From positions 110,237 to 174,236 of the forward strand of contig ML977019.1 in NCBI GenBank assembly GCA_010015675.1: 64,000 bases of DNA, in the 5' to 3' direction. Every line of letters starts with the position of its first letter. Position 1 is the first letter of the stretch. The translations under genes were made by a program, and so were the position numbers. This stretch comes from Byssothecium circinans. Lineage: Eukaryota > Ascomycota > Dothideomycetes > Pleosporales > Massarinaceae. Positions 12,275 through 24,348 of the stretch are shown here, in pieces. The notes beneath the pieces were generated by a model. The model made no database searches. It was given only the letters and a program-made list of their open reading frames with translations, and was not told where the DNA came from.

Positions 12275-13178
12275 TCAAGGCCTATCGGCCTCCTCCTCAT
12301 CACTACTATCCTCCTCCTCCTTCTCCTCCCATCCCACCAACCGCCTCAACACCCGATTCTCCTCCTTCAATTCCTTAACTTCCCTCAGCAACCCCATCTC
12401 GCTCTCCGCATGTCCCTTTAACGCCCCCCTCGCGTACTCCGCCACCCTGCCTAATCCCGCCTGCCACTCCGCATGTTCCAGCCGCAACTGCATGCTTGTA
12501 TTCCTCTCCGTATCGAGGAGGCCCTGGTAGTGCTTGTGCAAGGAGAGTATGGCTTGCGTTTGCGTGTAGGCGTACGGACGCAGTTTCTCGAGGAGCAGGG
12601 TGAGGGCGTTTTCGTAGTCGGTGAGGAGGGAGGTGAGTTGTGTGTTTGAGGATGTGAGGGAGGAGATTGTGGTTTGGGCGCTGGAGAGTTGGGACTGGAG
12701 GTTGCTTAGTTCGGCGGCGCGGGTTGCTGCTATTCTATTCATCAGATGCCTTCTTTATTTCAATAATCTTTTCATGGGAAAGAGAGACGTTACCATTCAG
12801 CTCCCCATTGACTTCTCTCATCCCCACACCGCCGACTACACCGCCCTCTTCCGCGGCCCGTTGTTGTATCGCTTGCACCCCATTCACAATGCCTACGGTC
12901 TGCGCCCTGTTCTCTTCTAGTACCTGGCTGAGCTGCTGCACTACACTCCACAAGTAATTCATATCCGTCTGCTGTCCCCCACTCGGGAGCCCATTCACCA
13001 TTGGTATACCACCCCCACTCCCATTCGTCTGCGGCGGCCCCCCTCCATTGCCACCGCCCATCATCATCCCATTCGCCTGCGATGCGGACTGCGAGGGTGT
13101 AGGCGAGGGAGCAGCGCGTGGCATATTGTTGGTGTTTGGGTTGTTGGAGGTGTCGAGGAAAGAGAAGCTGTTGTTCAT
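12275..13178 (-). CDS. Hypothetical coiled-coil protein
   Basis: Two exons read leftward, 13178-12794 and 12729-12275, with a 64-base intron; 279 aa. The N-terminal third is low complexity (Asn, Gly, Ser, Pro; MMMGGGNGGGPP). A helical segment follows at about residues 80-110 (MNYLWSVVQQLSQVLEENRAQ). The second exon is a long heptad-like coiled coil (AELSNLQSQLSSAQ and onward, about 130-260) that ends in a very acidic tail (EEKEEEDSSDEEE). The acceptor must be the second of two neighbouring AGs, because the first gives an immediate stop. I do not recognise the family. The shape suits a structural or scaffold protein, but nothing here fixes a function. Confidence 0.78.
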
Positions 13179-13670
13179 GGTGGGCTAAAGGGATATTTAG
13201 GGTACTTTTTCTCGCTCGCTGCAGGTGGAGACGCGGTAGATAGCGAGTCAAGCACACAGTCCGAGGCGTGTGGCGTGGTAGGCTAGTTGTTTGGGCTTGA
13301 TTTAGGGTCGTTTTGGAGGTGTGGAGTAGTGATTGGTGCGTAAAGTGTGCCTGGCGGTTCGTCTGCAAATGCAGCTCTGAAGTGGCTCCAATGACGCGAG
13401 ATGGTTCCTGCAGCTTCGAGAGGTGACGCGCAAGGGTATATCGAAGATGGAGGGCGGGTAGCGTGAGAGATGTGGTCGTGATGTTGATGTGATGATGCGG
13501 TCCGGGGTATCGCCGACAATTTAGTCTATGCCTTTTATGGACTAGTAGAGGGAGCAAGTGTAAAGGGCGACTTGGATCGAAATCATGATGCTTTGATTTT
13601 CTATGCCCTTTTTTCGCCAAACATTTAATCCCTGTGATCCTCGCCGAAATGTCCTTGATGCCTACAGCTC
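13179..13670. other. Intergenic: coiled-coil gene 5' side to isomerase 3' end
   Basis: About 490 bases; presumably the upstream region of the minus-strand coiled-coil gene. An open frame crosses it in another phase and runs into exon 1, but it has no protein-like composition. Confidence 0.45.
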
Positions 13671-15241
13671 CTACAGCTTCTGCTCATCCCCAATCTCACA
13701 GAAAGCCTTGAATATCACCAAACCCTCTCCATCCGACGCCTCAGTCACACTCTCAACGACAAGCTCAGCCGTCGCACCAACGAAATAGACATATCCCTCC
13801 TCGATCTTCTCCGTCTTGGGTCCTACGCTAATGGTACCCTCGCCCTTGGTGCACAGCACGATGCTCGGACCCTGAATGGGATCAAACGTCGCCTTCGCCT
13901 TCGGCTTGTTCAAGGCGGTCCGCACGACAGCGAATTCGGGGATCGGTGGGTCGTATAGAAGTGCTGATGAGCTAGAGCTGTAGGCGGGAGCGTTCAAAGT
14001 GACGTAGGGGTAGTCTGTCGGGGTCATTTTCTGTTCACTGATCGGCGCATATGAGTATGTCAACATGGTGGTCAATGTATCCACATCTTTGAACTTGGGC
14101 GTGAAACCAGCACGGACGACATTGTCGGAAGACGCCATACACTCAATGATGTCGCCAGAGAGATATGCGTGGATGTCGTCTGCCTTGAGGAACATGGCCT
14201 CTCCAATCTCGAGCTTGACGTAGTTGAGGAAGAACTGCACAAAGAGACCGATGTCGTCGGGGAACTGTGAGTTGAGACGAACGACGAGATCTGCGAGCTC
14301 CTTGCCGCCGTTGGATGGGCCGCCTTCGCCAGCAAAGCTAGCGCCCTCTGAGTTGGCGGCCTCGAGAAGCTCCTTGCTTGCTGACTCTACTGCGCCCTTG
14401 TCTGCATTCATCAGCTTCGTGAAAGCAGATTGCAGAACTTTCTTGTTCGCCTGCTTGTCCTCCTCCTTGTCGGACGCCTCCTTGCCCTTGATGGTGCTCT
14501 CAAAGTTCTTCGCCTCCTCTTCGCCGACGAGCTTACGGAACGATGGCACATGCTGGAGGAAATGTGATATCTCGGATAAGGGGCGGAACCCGCAGAGACC
14601 GTCGAACGGCGTGACCGCGATGGTCATTTCAGGCTTGTGGTTGTCATCTTTGCCTTGTCAGCATGATGCATAGTATGTCTATGCAGAAATGGCATCCGGA
14701 CCTGGATAGTTCTTTGGGTCCTTCGCGTGTAACTGTTCCGCTAGCTTCTTGTTCGGATGTGCTTGAATGCTCAAGGCCTTGTTGATAGACAACACCTTGA
14801 ACAGGAAAGGCAGCTTGTTCTCATATCGCTCGGCAATATCTTTCGAAAGGAGGGCTTGATTATCTTGAACGAGGTCTAACAGCGTGCGTTGCGATTCGAG
14901 GTCCTTGGAGGGAAGCGAAGGATGCGTTCCCATCCATAGCTACAACTGTCAGTTCGTAGATGTGAGTAGTGAATGAATTACATGCCTCGGCGTACGGCTT
15001 TTCCTCCGCAATGGAAAAGTCGCTGGCTGTCGCAGCAGCAAACTTGGCCGCGGCTGACGTCTTCCCAATTTTCCCTAGACGCCTTCAGCATCCCATCTCA
15101 TGATATAATGTCGAGGCGGGGCACTTGACGTACCCCAGTCGTAGCTGTTCACACCTGTGATTGGGTCAAAATGGATTTAGTCAAGGGGTTTTAATGGCTA
15201 TTACCGCACTGCAACCGAATGAGAGGTACTTGAAGGACCAT
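13671..15241 (-). CDS. Mannose-6-phosphate isomerase (type I PMI)
   Basis: Five exons read leftward: 15241-15205, 15154-15134 (only 21 bases), 15074-14986, 14939-14702, 14647-13671; 453 aa. It starts [26 protein letters not shown], the usual PMI opening, followed by [12 protein letters not shown] and [19 protein letters not shown] with zinc ligands. The third intron must be GC-AG (GAG|GCATGT) to give the invariant AELWMGTHP; no GT donor keeps frame. The enzyme interconverts fructose-6-P and mannose-6-P in the cytosol and feeds GDP-mannose for glycosylation and cell wall. Length fits fungal PMI (about 430-460). A dead transposon begins about 160 bases upstream of the start codon, inside the presumed promoter. 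Confidence 0.95.
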
Positions 15242-15402
15242 CTTGGAAGCTTTGAGAGAAGAGGTAAGTGGAAGAAGTGAGAGCTGTTTTATCGAAATTC
15301 AGTACTTCGGAACTCACCCCGCCAAAGGTGGGGTCGAAATAGGCGGCAATCAAGCCGCGCGCTTGCAAGGGGGTGGTCGTTAGTCAGCGGTAATAAGCGG
15401 TA

Positions 15403-17231
15403 ACGTGTTCCACCACTCCCCTGCGAACACCACTCCCCTGCGAACCCCACCAAAAAAGACGCGCGTTTTTGCACGATTATTCCACCACAACAAAATAAAA
15501 TCAATTGAAATCTAGCCTATAGATTCTCTAGATACTAGTACATTGACGCCTGGTATGGCCTTGAATATGGCAATTCGAACACGTTGGTGGTGCGCGCTGG
15601 CGCACCTGAGTAGCCTCCATCTGATCCGCCTCCACCTCTACATTATCCAATGCCTCAATCAGGCGCTGGCCCTCCTGGGCCTGTAGAGCTCCTCCCCGTG
15701 CAATATACCTTCGGCGCTGCTGCTGCTTCCTATTTTTTCGTTGATTTGCTGCACGGAGCTCTGCATTTTCCTTTGCAAGTAGAGCAGCTGAATGCATCGT
15801 TATTTGGCAACCTTTGATGAGTTGATTGACTGCTTGACTAGGGCTCTGTGACTGGCGCTGAAGGAGGTCACGTATAAGCCTTGCCTGCTGCTCTAGCTGA
15901 GCAGTAGTATGTGGTGTTTCTGACGTCCATTAAGGTGCTAGGCCAATAGGTGTGCCTAGTGGAGAGGGTGTCTTTAGGACTGGAAGCGACGATAGGACGC
16001 GCTGAGGATCGTACGGCAATAGGCCTGTAGCGAGAAATCCACTTCTGATATTCTAATCTGAGAAGACAGATAGCCGCACCTTTCTGTATATCCATAGAAA
16101 TTCTTCTTTATTAATATGGTGGATTCCTTGGCGGGCAAGGTCTTGCACTTCTTGTCCGTACGCGTGCTTAAGAGGAGAGTAGCAGCTCACATTAAGCGGC
16201 TGAAGACGGTGTGAAGTATGCGCAGGCATGTAGAGCGTGATAATCTTATTTGCAGTACAGAATTAATTAAATTTAGGTGTTGCGTGGCTACCGTGGCCAT
16301 CTAGAATAAGGAGGCAGTAGACTCCCTTCATGCAAGACTGCGTACACCTGTTAAAATGCTGAATCCATTTATACCCTAGCTCATCTGTAGTCCAGCCATT
16401 GTCGCTAACAGCAAGCATCCAGTTAGCTAGCAGGTCTCGATACCAGCCGGCCTGGTGGAGCTTTCCTGATAGGATAATAAAGGGTGGGATTGCCCACCTA
16501 GTCGCATTAACTCCTTCAATTGCTGTTACCCACTCACGATCGCCTGGCTGAATAGTAATTGCCCGGCCTATTATATTAGAGCTTGTAACAACCTTTAAAG
16601 TTAATGCGACTCCTATTATAAATCCAGTTTCGTTAAAATTGTAGGTATCCTTATCTAGTATGCCATATGCCTGACGCGTCTCCTCTACAAGCCTGAACCA
16701 CGGCTCAATTATCCTTGGATCCTCGCATTTCGCGCGCTGTGAATGGAATTTGCGATTCCATTTTATCTGAAGCTCTGGCTAAGCGTTGATAAATCGCGAT
16801 ACCCAGTTCTTGCCAACGGGTTGAGGGGGAGGATTCTGGCCACGCGCAGCGAGTAATGTGTTTGCCATTCGCCGTACGTCAATAATAGGAGGGGGAAAAC
16901 CGCGTCGATCGAGCTGTAGGATCCACTGCACGAGTGCCTGCTCCTTAGATAACTGTAGCTTTCGTTTTGTCGCGTTAAATTGCGCGATTGGTACTAAGCC
17001 ATTAACGCGTAATTGAAGGCTTAATTCAGGAACACTATACAACGTGGCTGCCCTATTTAGGCTTGAAAACTGATTATTCTGAAAGGCATGCTTAGAAAGA
17101 GCTAATCTGCCTTCTTTTTGAAGCTTCTGGAGCTTCTGTGTGGAGGTCATTGTTGATTTGAATGGCGACGCGTCTTTTTTTTGGTGGGGTTCGCAGGGGA
17201 GTGGTGTTCGCAGGAGAGTGGTGGAACACGT
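15403..17231 (-). mobile_element. Fot1/pogo-type DNA transposon (Tc1-mariner superfamily), inactive copy
   Basis: An 1829-base element bounded by TA on both sides (15401-15402 and 17232-17233), the target duplication expected for this superfamily. The terminal inverted repeats start ACGTGTTCCACCACT, are about 60 bases long and nearly identical; they differ by a C/T, by the length of an A run, and after GACGCG. Each repeat holds two copies of CACTCCCCTGCGAAC in tandem. The inside encodes a degenerate transposase on the minus strand. Size, repeats and TA site match fungal Fot1-like elements of about 1.8-1.9 kb. The orientation puts the transposase's 3' end nearest the isomerase gene. Confidence 0.93.
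15528..17150 (-). pseudogene. Broken Fot1-like transposase (DDE superfamily)
   Basis: The frame reads from an ATG at 17150 with an N-terminal helix-turn-helix/CENP-B-type part (LSKEQALVQWILQLDRRGFPP, GKNWVSRFI), then the DDE domain, then a C-terminal zinc knuckle (CSNCHIQGHTRRQC) ending at 15528. Four in-frame stops interrupt it: 16781-16779, 16265-16263, 16055-16053 and 15932-15930. The first two and the last fit CAG or CAA changed to TAG or TAA; the third is probably the same. Two catalytic-site aspartates appear as asparagine: YNFNETGF at 16634-16632 and LQPLNV at 16193-16191. The middle motif LILDGHGSH keeps its D. The changes are C-to-T or G-to-A, mostly in CpA/TpG context, which is the mark of repeat-induced point mutation. 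The protein cannot be functional. Confidence 0.9.
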
Positions 17232-17233
17232 TA

Positions 17234-17833
17234 AACCTTTACAATTGGAGGCGTATGTTACCAAGGTATGGAGGGGAAGGCTTGCTATGTATAGTGAGCC
17301 TGTGCCAGTAATAAAATACAGAACCATGTTCTACGGCTTCAGTTGTGGGAAGGTTGGCTCGGGTAAGGAATTGCATCTATGTAGGGGCAGTATTGTCGTT
17401 GAATTGATCAGACTGAACGGTATAACGAGGACCTTTTTTCCGGACAACTTTACTGGAGGCTAGCTCTTGCGATACTTCCACCAAGGGGCGTTATGACCAA
17501 CGATGACTATGCTGGAGAGTGGAATTGCCAATGGCATCAGATAACAGAACAAGCGTCAAGTGGGCCTCGTTTATCTCACGAATCAAACGCTTCGCTATTG
17601 ATTTCTGGATCCTAATTGGTTGGTTGGTTTGACTAGTGCGTCCACGTTAGGCCTAGCTGACTCGGTAAGAGCTGGCCCCACCCCTGCCCTGCAGCCACAG
17701 CTCCAACGACCTGCTCCCGTCGTCCCTACTTCATCTCCTTCATCCTTCTCGGAAATCCCCAAGGACCACATGCGGATACGCAATACAACGAAGCGCTAGC
17801 AAGTGGCGCAGAAAGAGCCACTGCTCTGTCAAC
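17234..17833. other. Intergenic stretch between transposon and SGF29 gene
   Basis: About 600 bases, presumably including the SGF29 promoter. No gene is supported here. Confidence 0.45.
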
Positions 17834-19984
17834 ATGGCGTCACGCAACCGACCCCGCGCCGGGCAGCTCAAAGACGAGATCGACGAGGAACGTTCCTTGT
17901 GGAACCAGATCAAGACCGACGGCCGAAAGTTTGATCAGCTCATGGTAAGATAGCGGCATATGTTCTCTCGTTGTTCTTATTATCATCATTGTTATTCGAC
18001 ACTTCCCGACTACTCCAGCCTCTCGACAAAATGGAAGCAAACACCGACTCGCCAAAAAGACGATCAATACGACTAGCAGTACTGGAAGAGGGCCTTTCGG
18101 AAACTTGTGACCTTGGCAACGTACTAGGCACTTGGACCTACGGCAGGGAACCAACGACCAAGGAGAAGATGGATGCAGCAGTCGGTCTTACATGGTAGCA
18201 ACTCAAGCCGACCGGATCTCAGCAAGGCCCACCCCTCAACGAGGAACAGCAGGTCACATTTGCAGCACAAGGAATGACCGAACAAAAAGTGATGTGGACC
18301 AGGATTTTTATCATGATGGAGGGTTTGAAGGATAGGCTGGTAAGCAAACACGACTTCCTGCCTGCCTGCGTCAAACTTTGATACCGGAACGTCTTCCAAA
18401 CCTCGAAGGAATCAACCATATCTCGGTACCCACTGGACGGACCCAAAGCAGAACAGAATCAGGACACCGACGGTTTCATCTCAGCCCTTCTCGTCCGCCA
18501 CCTTCTCGAAGCTTTCACCACAGGACACCCCCACAGTCGGCGTGCCAAGCATCAACTTGACCTCTCATTTACTCTCATTTACTCATAAAAACAGCTTTTG
18601 CTAATTCATTTCAGGCACGTTCGGACGAAATACAGAAGAAGATTGTCGATCATGACGCCGAGCAGGCCGCAAGAATAGGTACCTCATGTTAACCGTGTTG
18701 CCTCGACCGACTACTGACCTTATCCAGCCCGCAACGAAAGCCCTTCCGCCCGTATAGACTCGGAGCTCGACGCTCTTCTCCGCGAGAATATCAAGCTTAC
18801 GGAAGACATGCTCCTGCTCTTAAAGTCTGAGCGCGGCAACGACATCTGCGAACAACTTAGCATCCTCTCTGCCCTCCGAAGCGCCGACACGGACAGCTCC
18901 GCTTCACGCGCCACCAACACGGGAAAATCACGGGACCGCCAAACTAAGCGTAAACTAACCGACACCATCGATGACCGAGATAGTATCGCTGCGGACAGTC
19001 CCGTAGCGCCGAGCCCCAAGATCCCGAGCAAAGATCGACTGATGCAGAAGAGCGGTGGAAGCAGGGCAGGCAGCGTGCCGGCGGGACGGGAGAGCAGTGT
19101 CAAGGCTGAGGAGGAAAGTGAGCACGTCAAGGGTAAGACGAAGCGTTCCTCTACTTTCACCTCTGCTTCGTCGAGGAGTGGCGGTTTTCCTTGAGCTTGC
19201 TCATATCACATGGTCCGTCGACCATTCCCCTGCATGTGTAGGGCGTTTTCAAAGTTGGGTCCCCTTTACTCCGAGATACCCCATGGAGGACAACATCATC
19301 ATTTATCCTTCCCCTCTCTTCACCCCCCAAAAAGACTAGCGTGGTATTTCCAAAATGTCTCTTTAGTCTCAGTCAATCCAACCCCTCAAACCTCTACTCT
19401 ACACTGCTCCCTTTCTCCCCCCTTTCTCTTACCCAAATCCTCAAGACAACCTCTAAGCTAACCAAAACCCCTCCACACCCACAGAAACCAAACCCCGCCT
19501 GCACGTCCACACTGAAGTCCTCTACCGCAACCCCAAGGCCTCGCGCCCCCCCACCGCCGAAGGCGAAGGCATCCTCTGCCGCGTCACCAGCGTCATCGGC
19601 GAGGGAAAACAACGCCGTTACGAAATCATCGATTCCGACCCCGAACCCCCAACCCCCGCAGTCCCCTACCGCGCCTCGGTGAACCACCTCGTTCCCATCC
19701 CGCCCCCCGCGTTGAACCCCACACTACCCGACCTGCCGAAGCATAAAAACGTGCTCGCGCTTTATCCGGGGACCACGACGTTTTACAAGGCCGAGGTTGT
19801 GGTGGCGTGGAAGGGAAGTGGCGCGGGGGCGAGCGGGGTTGTGGTCAAGAAGGAGGAGGGGAGGGAGAGGGAGAGGGAGAGGGAAGGAGATGAGAACGCG
19901 GTTAGGTTGAGGTTTGAGGGTGAGGATGAGGCGGATCGCGAGATGAGTGTTGAGAGGAGGTATGTTTTGCCTGATCGGGCTTGA
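17834..19984 (+). CDS. SGF29: SAGA complex subunit SGF29 (tandem Tudor protein)
   Basis: Proposed exons: 17834-17944, 18199-18339, 18615-18678, 18728-19132, 19485-19984; 406 aa with all phases consistent. The last exon is the SGF29 C-terminal tandem Tudor domain: VLYRNPKASRPPTAEGEG, then KQRRYEIIDSDPEP, NVLALYPGTTTFYKAEV, and FEGEDEADREMSVERRYVLPD. The N-terminal half is helical and polar, as usual for the part that docks on SAGA. SGF29 reads H3K4 di/trimethylation and recruits the Gcn5 acetyltransferase. Introns 1, 2 and 4 (254, 275 and 352 bases) are long for this window. Intron 1 has an open in-frame stretch (about 18018-18195), so a missing exon or a different 5' structure is possible. 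A REREREREG run in exon 5 comes from a GA-rich repeat. Confidence 0.88.
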
Positions 19985-20944
19985 TTTTTCGGGGGTGTGT
20001 GGGTGTTGCTTGCTGGTGTGTGGGTGTGTTTGTATAGGAAAGGAATACGAGGGGACGCTTTGAGTAAGTATATGAGCACATGATGACATGGGCATGATGG
20101 AGTTTTGGGTATCTGGGGCAGGTATCTGGGGTAAGAGGAGGGTGATGGCGAGGTGCACGTGCCATTGTCGATATTTTCATGTTTTGTCGAATTGGAGCAT
20201 GTGACTGCCTGCCTGCCTGGCGTTTCGAAAGGGGTTTGCTGCATCATGTGGCAACTTTGACGCGTTATTGTGGATAATTGAGAATTTGATTATATGTGAT
20301 GTTTCAATATTTGGGCCCATACAAATCACGGGCGCGCGACAGAGGGTTCAAAAAGTTGTTGGGTCTTTTTTGTTTTTCATAGAAAAAAAGATCATGCATA
20401 TCCCATATACTCATGTATCACACTTAACACAGACGCTATGAACAAAGTGGCAAACAAACCCGCATGTCACGTCCACCACAAGCCCAAAATTCTACAATGG
20501 AAGAAATAAAAAAGCCGGGAAAAAAAGGAGCAGCAGCAGCTTCCCTACAGCCCCCTGATTCACCGTCCTACAGTCCATCCATTCTACAGGCCATTCATCC
20601 TGCACGCACACAACCCCTGGCCAACAAAATCAAGACCAGACAGACAGACAGACAGATAGAACAAAGGCTTCAGCCGCTCCAGCCCATCTCAATCTGGGGC
20701 GGGGTATCCCTATCCGTATCCCTCTCTCCCCGACGGACGGGACGAACGAATGTTGAAAGACGGACAGAATTCGAAGAAGAAAGTTCCTCCCACACAGGGA
20801 AGGATATTAGAAAGCGAATATGTAGTTAACGAGGAGCACCATTCATTACAAGATACAGCTACGGGGCTGAGGGTACCGGGTATATGCAGAAGGACGAGGA
20901 AGGCTTGCGCATGCATGCAGTCGTACAGAGGAGGAGAGGGCGCT
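19985..20944. other. Intergenic between convergent SGF29 and ARF6-type genes
   Basis: About 960 bases joining two 3' ends. It holds a (CAGA)n microsatellite at about 20638-20660 and A- and T-rich tracts near 20350-20400. No gene seen. Confidence 0.45.
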
Positions 20945-21807
<863 letters not shown>

Positions 21808-22884
21808 GACGCCTGCTGTACTCTGCGTTCTTTACACAATTACAGGGGGCGAGTCCTGCTCAATAAATTGTTTCGGCGTCGTTATCGCGAGGGGTAGTGC
21901 TGAGCTCGTGCGAGGCAGGCGTGTGAGATGGGACTCGGTGTCGCAATCGGTTCGCGGTCGCAATCCCGGGAATACGGCGGGTCCTGAGCGGTTGTGGAGA
22001 ACAGCCACAACGGGTGGGCGTGGGGGGTGTTTATTAGAGCAAATATGCAAATGTGTGGGTGCGAGGGTGTGAGCGAGAAAGCAATGTGTCGAAAGCTAAA
22101 GCTTCAGGTCAGGGTGAAACAAGCCAGGCGCGACTGCAGATCGCTCCGCCAAACCCAAACCCAACCCAACCTCTCCTCCCCAATCCACCACCCGGTCCGA
22201 GCTCTCCTTAAATCAATCTCATCACATATTACTGTTTACACCACCAACTCCGAACTCTAGTACCGTCACTCCTATCCCACACAATTACCCGTCCGCCAAC
22301 TTGTTGCTTCGCACATGTTTGATAGGGGGGATGGTTCCAAGCGCAATCTCATGTTTGGCCGTCTCGCATGCGGCGTGCAGTAGTGTACCGGTTTTGCGTT
22401 ACCTACTACCGTTGCTCATCTAACGATGCAGGTACGCGTGTGCTATCGGCCTGTTTGTGTGCTTCTCCTGGGCATATATGCACGGCAAAGGAGGGCGCTA
22501 CGAATTGTCTTTTGCTCTACAGGGCTAGTTGTTTATACTCTGCATGTGGGTCCCGATGAACGGGGCCGGCCGGAAACGAAACTTTGTGTGCGGTTTCAAC
22601 TTTCATTTACATGAGATAATATTTGACGCAGATGGTTGGCATCATGCGAAGAGATGTCGAATGTGTTCCCGAACAGGAGCTGCATGCACAAGGAGTAGTG
22701 AGAGCTCGGCTTAGTGCCCGATAGATGACATGCTCTCTCATTCAAAAGTCTAGCATGTAAATTCATAAACAAGAACGTAACGCGGCGCGACATAAAAGAC
22801 AAATGTGCAGAAAATGTCCCGTCTAGATCAAGCACAGCGACGCCAAACTTGGGCTCCAGCGTTGTAATCCTGCTTTGGAGGGCT
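21808..22884. other. Intergenic, about 1.1 kb, no gene seen
   Basis: The left part is the upstream region of the ARF6-type gene and includes a run rich in CCAAACCC/CCAACCC. The right part is the 3' side of the glycosyltransferase gene. Short open frames near 22370-22710 have no recognisable features. Confidence 0.45.
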
Positions 22885-23919
22885 TCAAAAGCCGTCATCC
22901 AGTCCCTTCCCTTGCTCACCTTTCTTCCTCTCGAGATTCACATCCCACCACCATTTGTGGCTCTCCTCCTTGTGCTCGCCAACCGTCTCATCCCACGGCT
23001 TCGGGCTCAAAATATAATGTATGTTTTTGACTTGATCGTCTCTCCAGATCTGGTGGTGCACGCCCTGCCATCTCAATGTCTTCAACGCATTGTAGATGTA
23101 GGGAAGTGCGACCCAGCGCCTGTTGAACACGTCGCCGAGGAGCGATTGATCGGCGAAATCGTAGTCCATGGATGTGTCTTTTGCAAGTTGGTCGAGAATG
23201 AGCTGGTACACGGCGAGCGAGGGGTTCACGACTTGGAGACCGCCGTTGGGCATGCCGAGGCCTGTGGAAGGGGGCGCGCCGGTTTCTTGCGCTTGGTTGG
23301 GTGACGAGTGTTGGGAGGTGAAGGCGCAGTTCTCTGGCACCCTTGAAATACAGTCAGTATATCTTCCCAACCGCCCTGGAGTAGTGAGTGTACCAGTCTT
23401 TGGGATAATGCGGCTTCTTCAGCGGATTGCACACGCAAGCATGGCTCGCCGCAAACACCTTATCTCCCTTCCCGCCCAACTCTGGTGCATCGAGCTCCAT
23501 CTCCATCAGCTCGTCCATGTTCTTTAGCACCAGCATATCTGAGTCCAGCTGCACTACACGGTCATACTCAACCAACGAGAAGGGCGTGAGTTTGCTCCAG
23601 CAGTCATAGAAGCGCGGGTCATGTGTATAATCTTTGCCCTTTGTGGGTAACAAATATTTCACATGCTTCTTGGGGATGTTGCGCGCATCAAGGGCAGCAT
23701 GGCCGTCGGCGGGGAAAGTGTCGGTATAGAGGGCTACGAGGGGGTATTTGGAGCCGTGTTTTTTGAGCGAGTAGTCGAGGGTGAGGAGGCCGGTGAGATA
23801 GTCGGTGTTGGTGATGAGAGTCGTCCAGACTGCCATCGGTTAGCTCTGCGTTCATCTTCCATAACGCATCAGTCACCTCTCTTGGAGCCGCCGACGGGGA
23901 GTTCGTTCGATGGTGACAT
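22885..23919 (-). CDS. Glycosyltransferase family 8 (glycogenin/galactinol synthase-like)
   Basis: Three exons read leftward: 23919-23877, 23829-23394, 23341-22885; 311 aa. After MSPSNELPVGGSKR the GT8 fold begins VWTTLITNTDYLTGLLTLDYSL. The nucleotide-sugar and metal site is RVVQLDSDMLVLKNMDEL (DxD at about residues 110-112). Further landmarks are FAASHACVCNP and FADQSLLGDVF. No signal peptide or membrane anchor is seen, so it is probably cytosolic. The acceptor sugar is not known; fungal relatives are usually annotated only as GT8 or glucose N-acetyl/galactosyl-transferase-like. The start is set by the spliced frame; the in-frame Met near 23836 lies in the intron. It is transcribed divergently from the carrier gene. 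Confidence 0.88.
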
Positions 23920-24348
23920 TGCCGAGATATGAGTTATGATTCACGCGTCAAATTGTCTCTATGGCCTTCTCGCTGAAATGCTGGGTCTATATAATAATAT
24001 TATAACAATATTAGTGCTGGTGTTAGAAGCGCGACATTCGCGGCATTAATGATAGTTTGACACATGCGAGTGTTTTAATTAGGAAACATGGAGGAGTCTG
24101 GTTGAATCGTACCCCCACCCCCAAATACCGCACAAGGCGCGCGCACATGTGGGAGAATGATCGAGGCCCTGTCGGCGTCAGCCGATCTCGGAAACCAGTC
24201 GAGATCGTCATCATAGTGGTCGCGGAGACTTGCGCGTTTCCGAATCGTGAATCTTTTGTAAGCAGAGAGTACCATTTCATCCTCTCCCCTCCAAATCTCT
24301 CCCCGAGTGAGCTCCAATGCCGATCGGAATGCATCCTCACTCGCTGCA
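23920..24348. promoter_or_regulatory. Divergent promoter between GT8 and carrier genes
   Basis: About 430 bases. An AT-only tract (ATAATAATATTATAACAATATTA) lies near 23990-24012. No further motif is claimed. Confidence 0.45.

Noticed and set aside
11823..12278. 151-codon minus-strand frame just downstream of the coiled-coil gene
   Set aside because: No recognisable domain; the position fits the 3' untranslated region.
12790..13620. 276-codon minus-strand frame overlapping exon 1 of the coiled-coil gene
   Set aside because: Made of His/Arg/Thr-rich shadow sequence of the Gly/Asn-rich exon in another phase; the spliced coiled-coil gene explains the region better.
15528..15797. Stand-alone zinc-knuckle gene
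   Set aside because: It is the C-terminal end of the broken transposase, in the same frame and inside the inverted repeats.
20638..20660. CRISPR-like or functional repeat
   Set aside because: A simple CAGA microsatellite; no spacers. No CRISPR array is expected or seen in this eukaryotic window.
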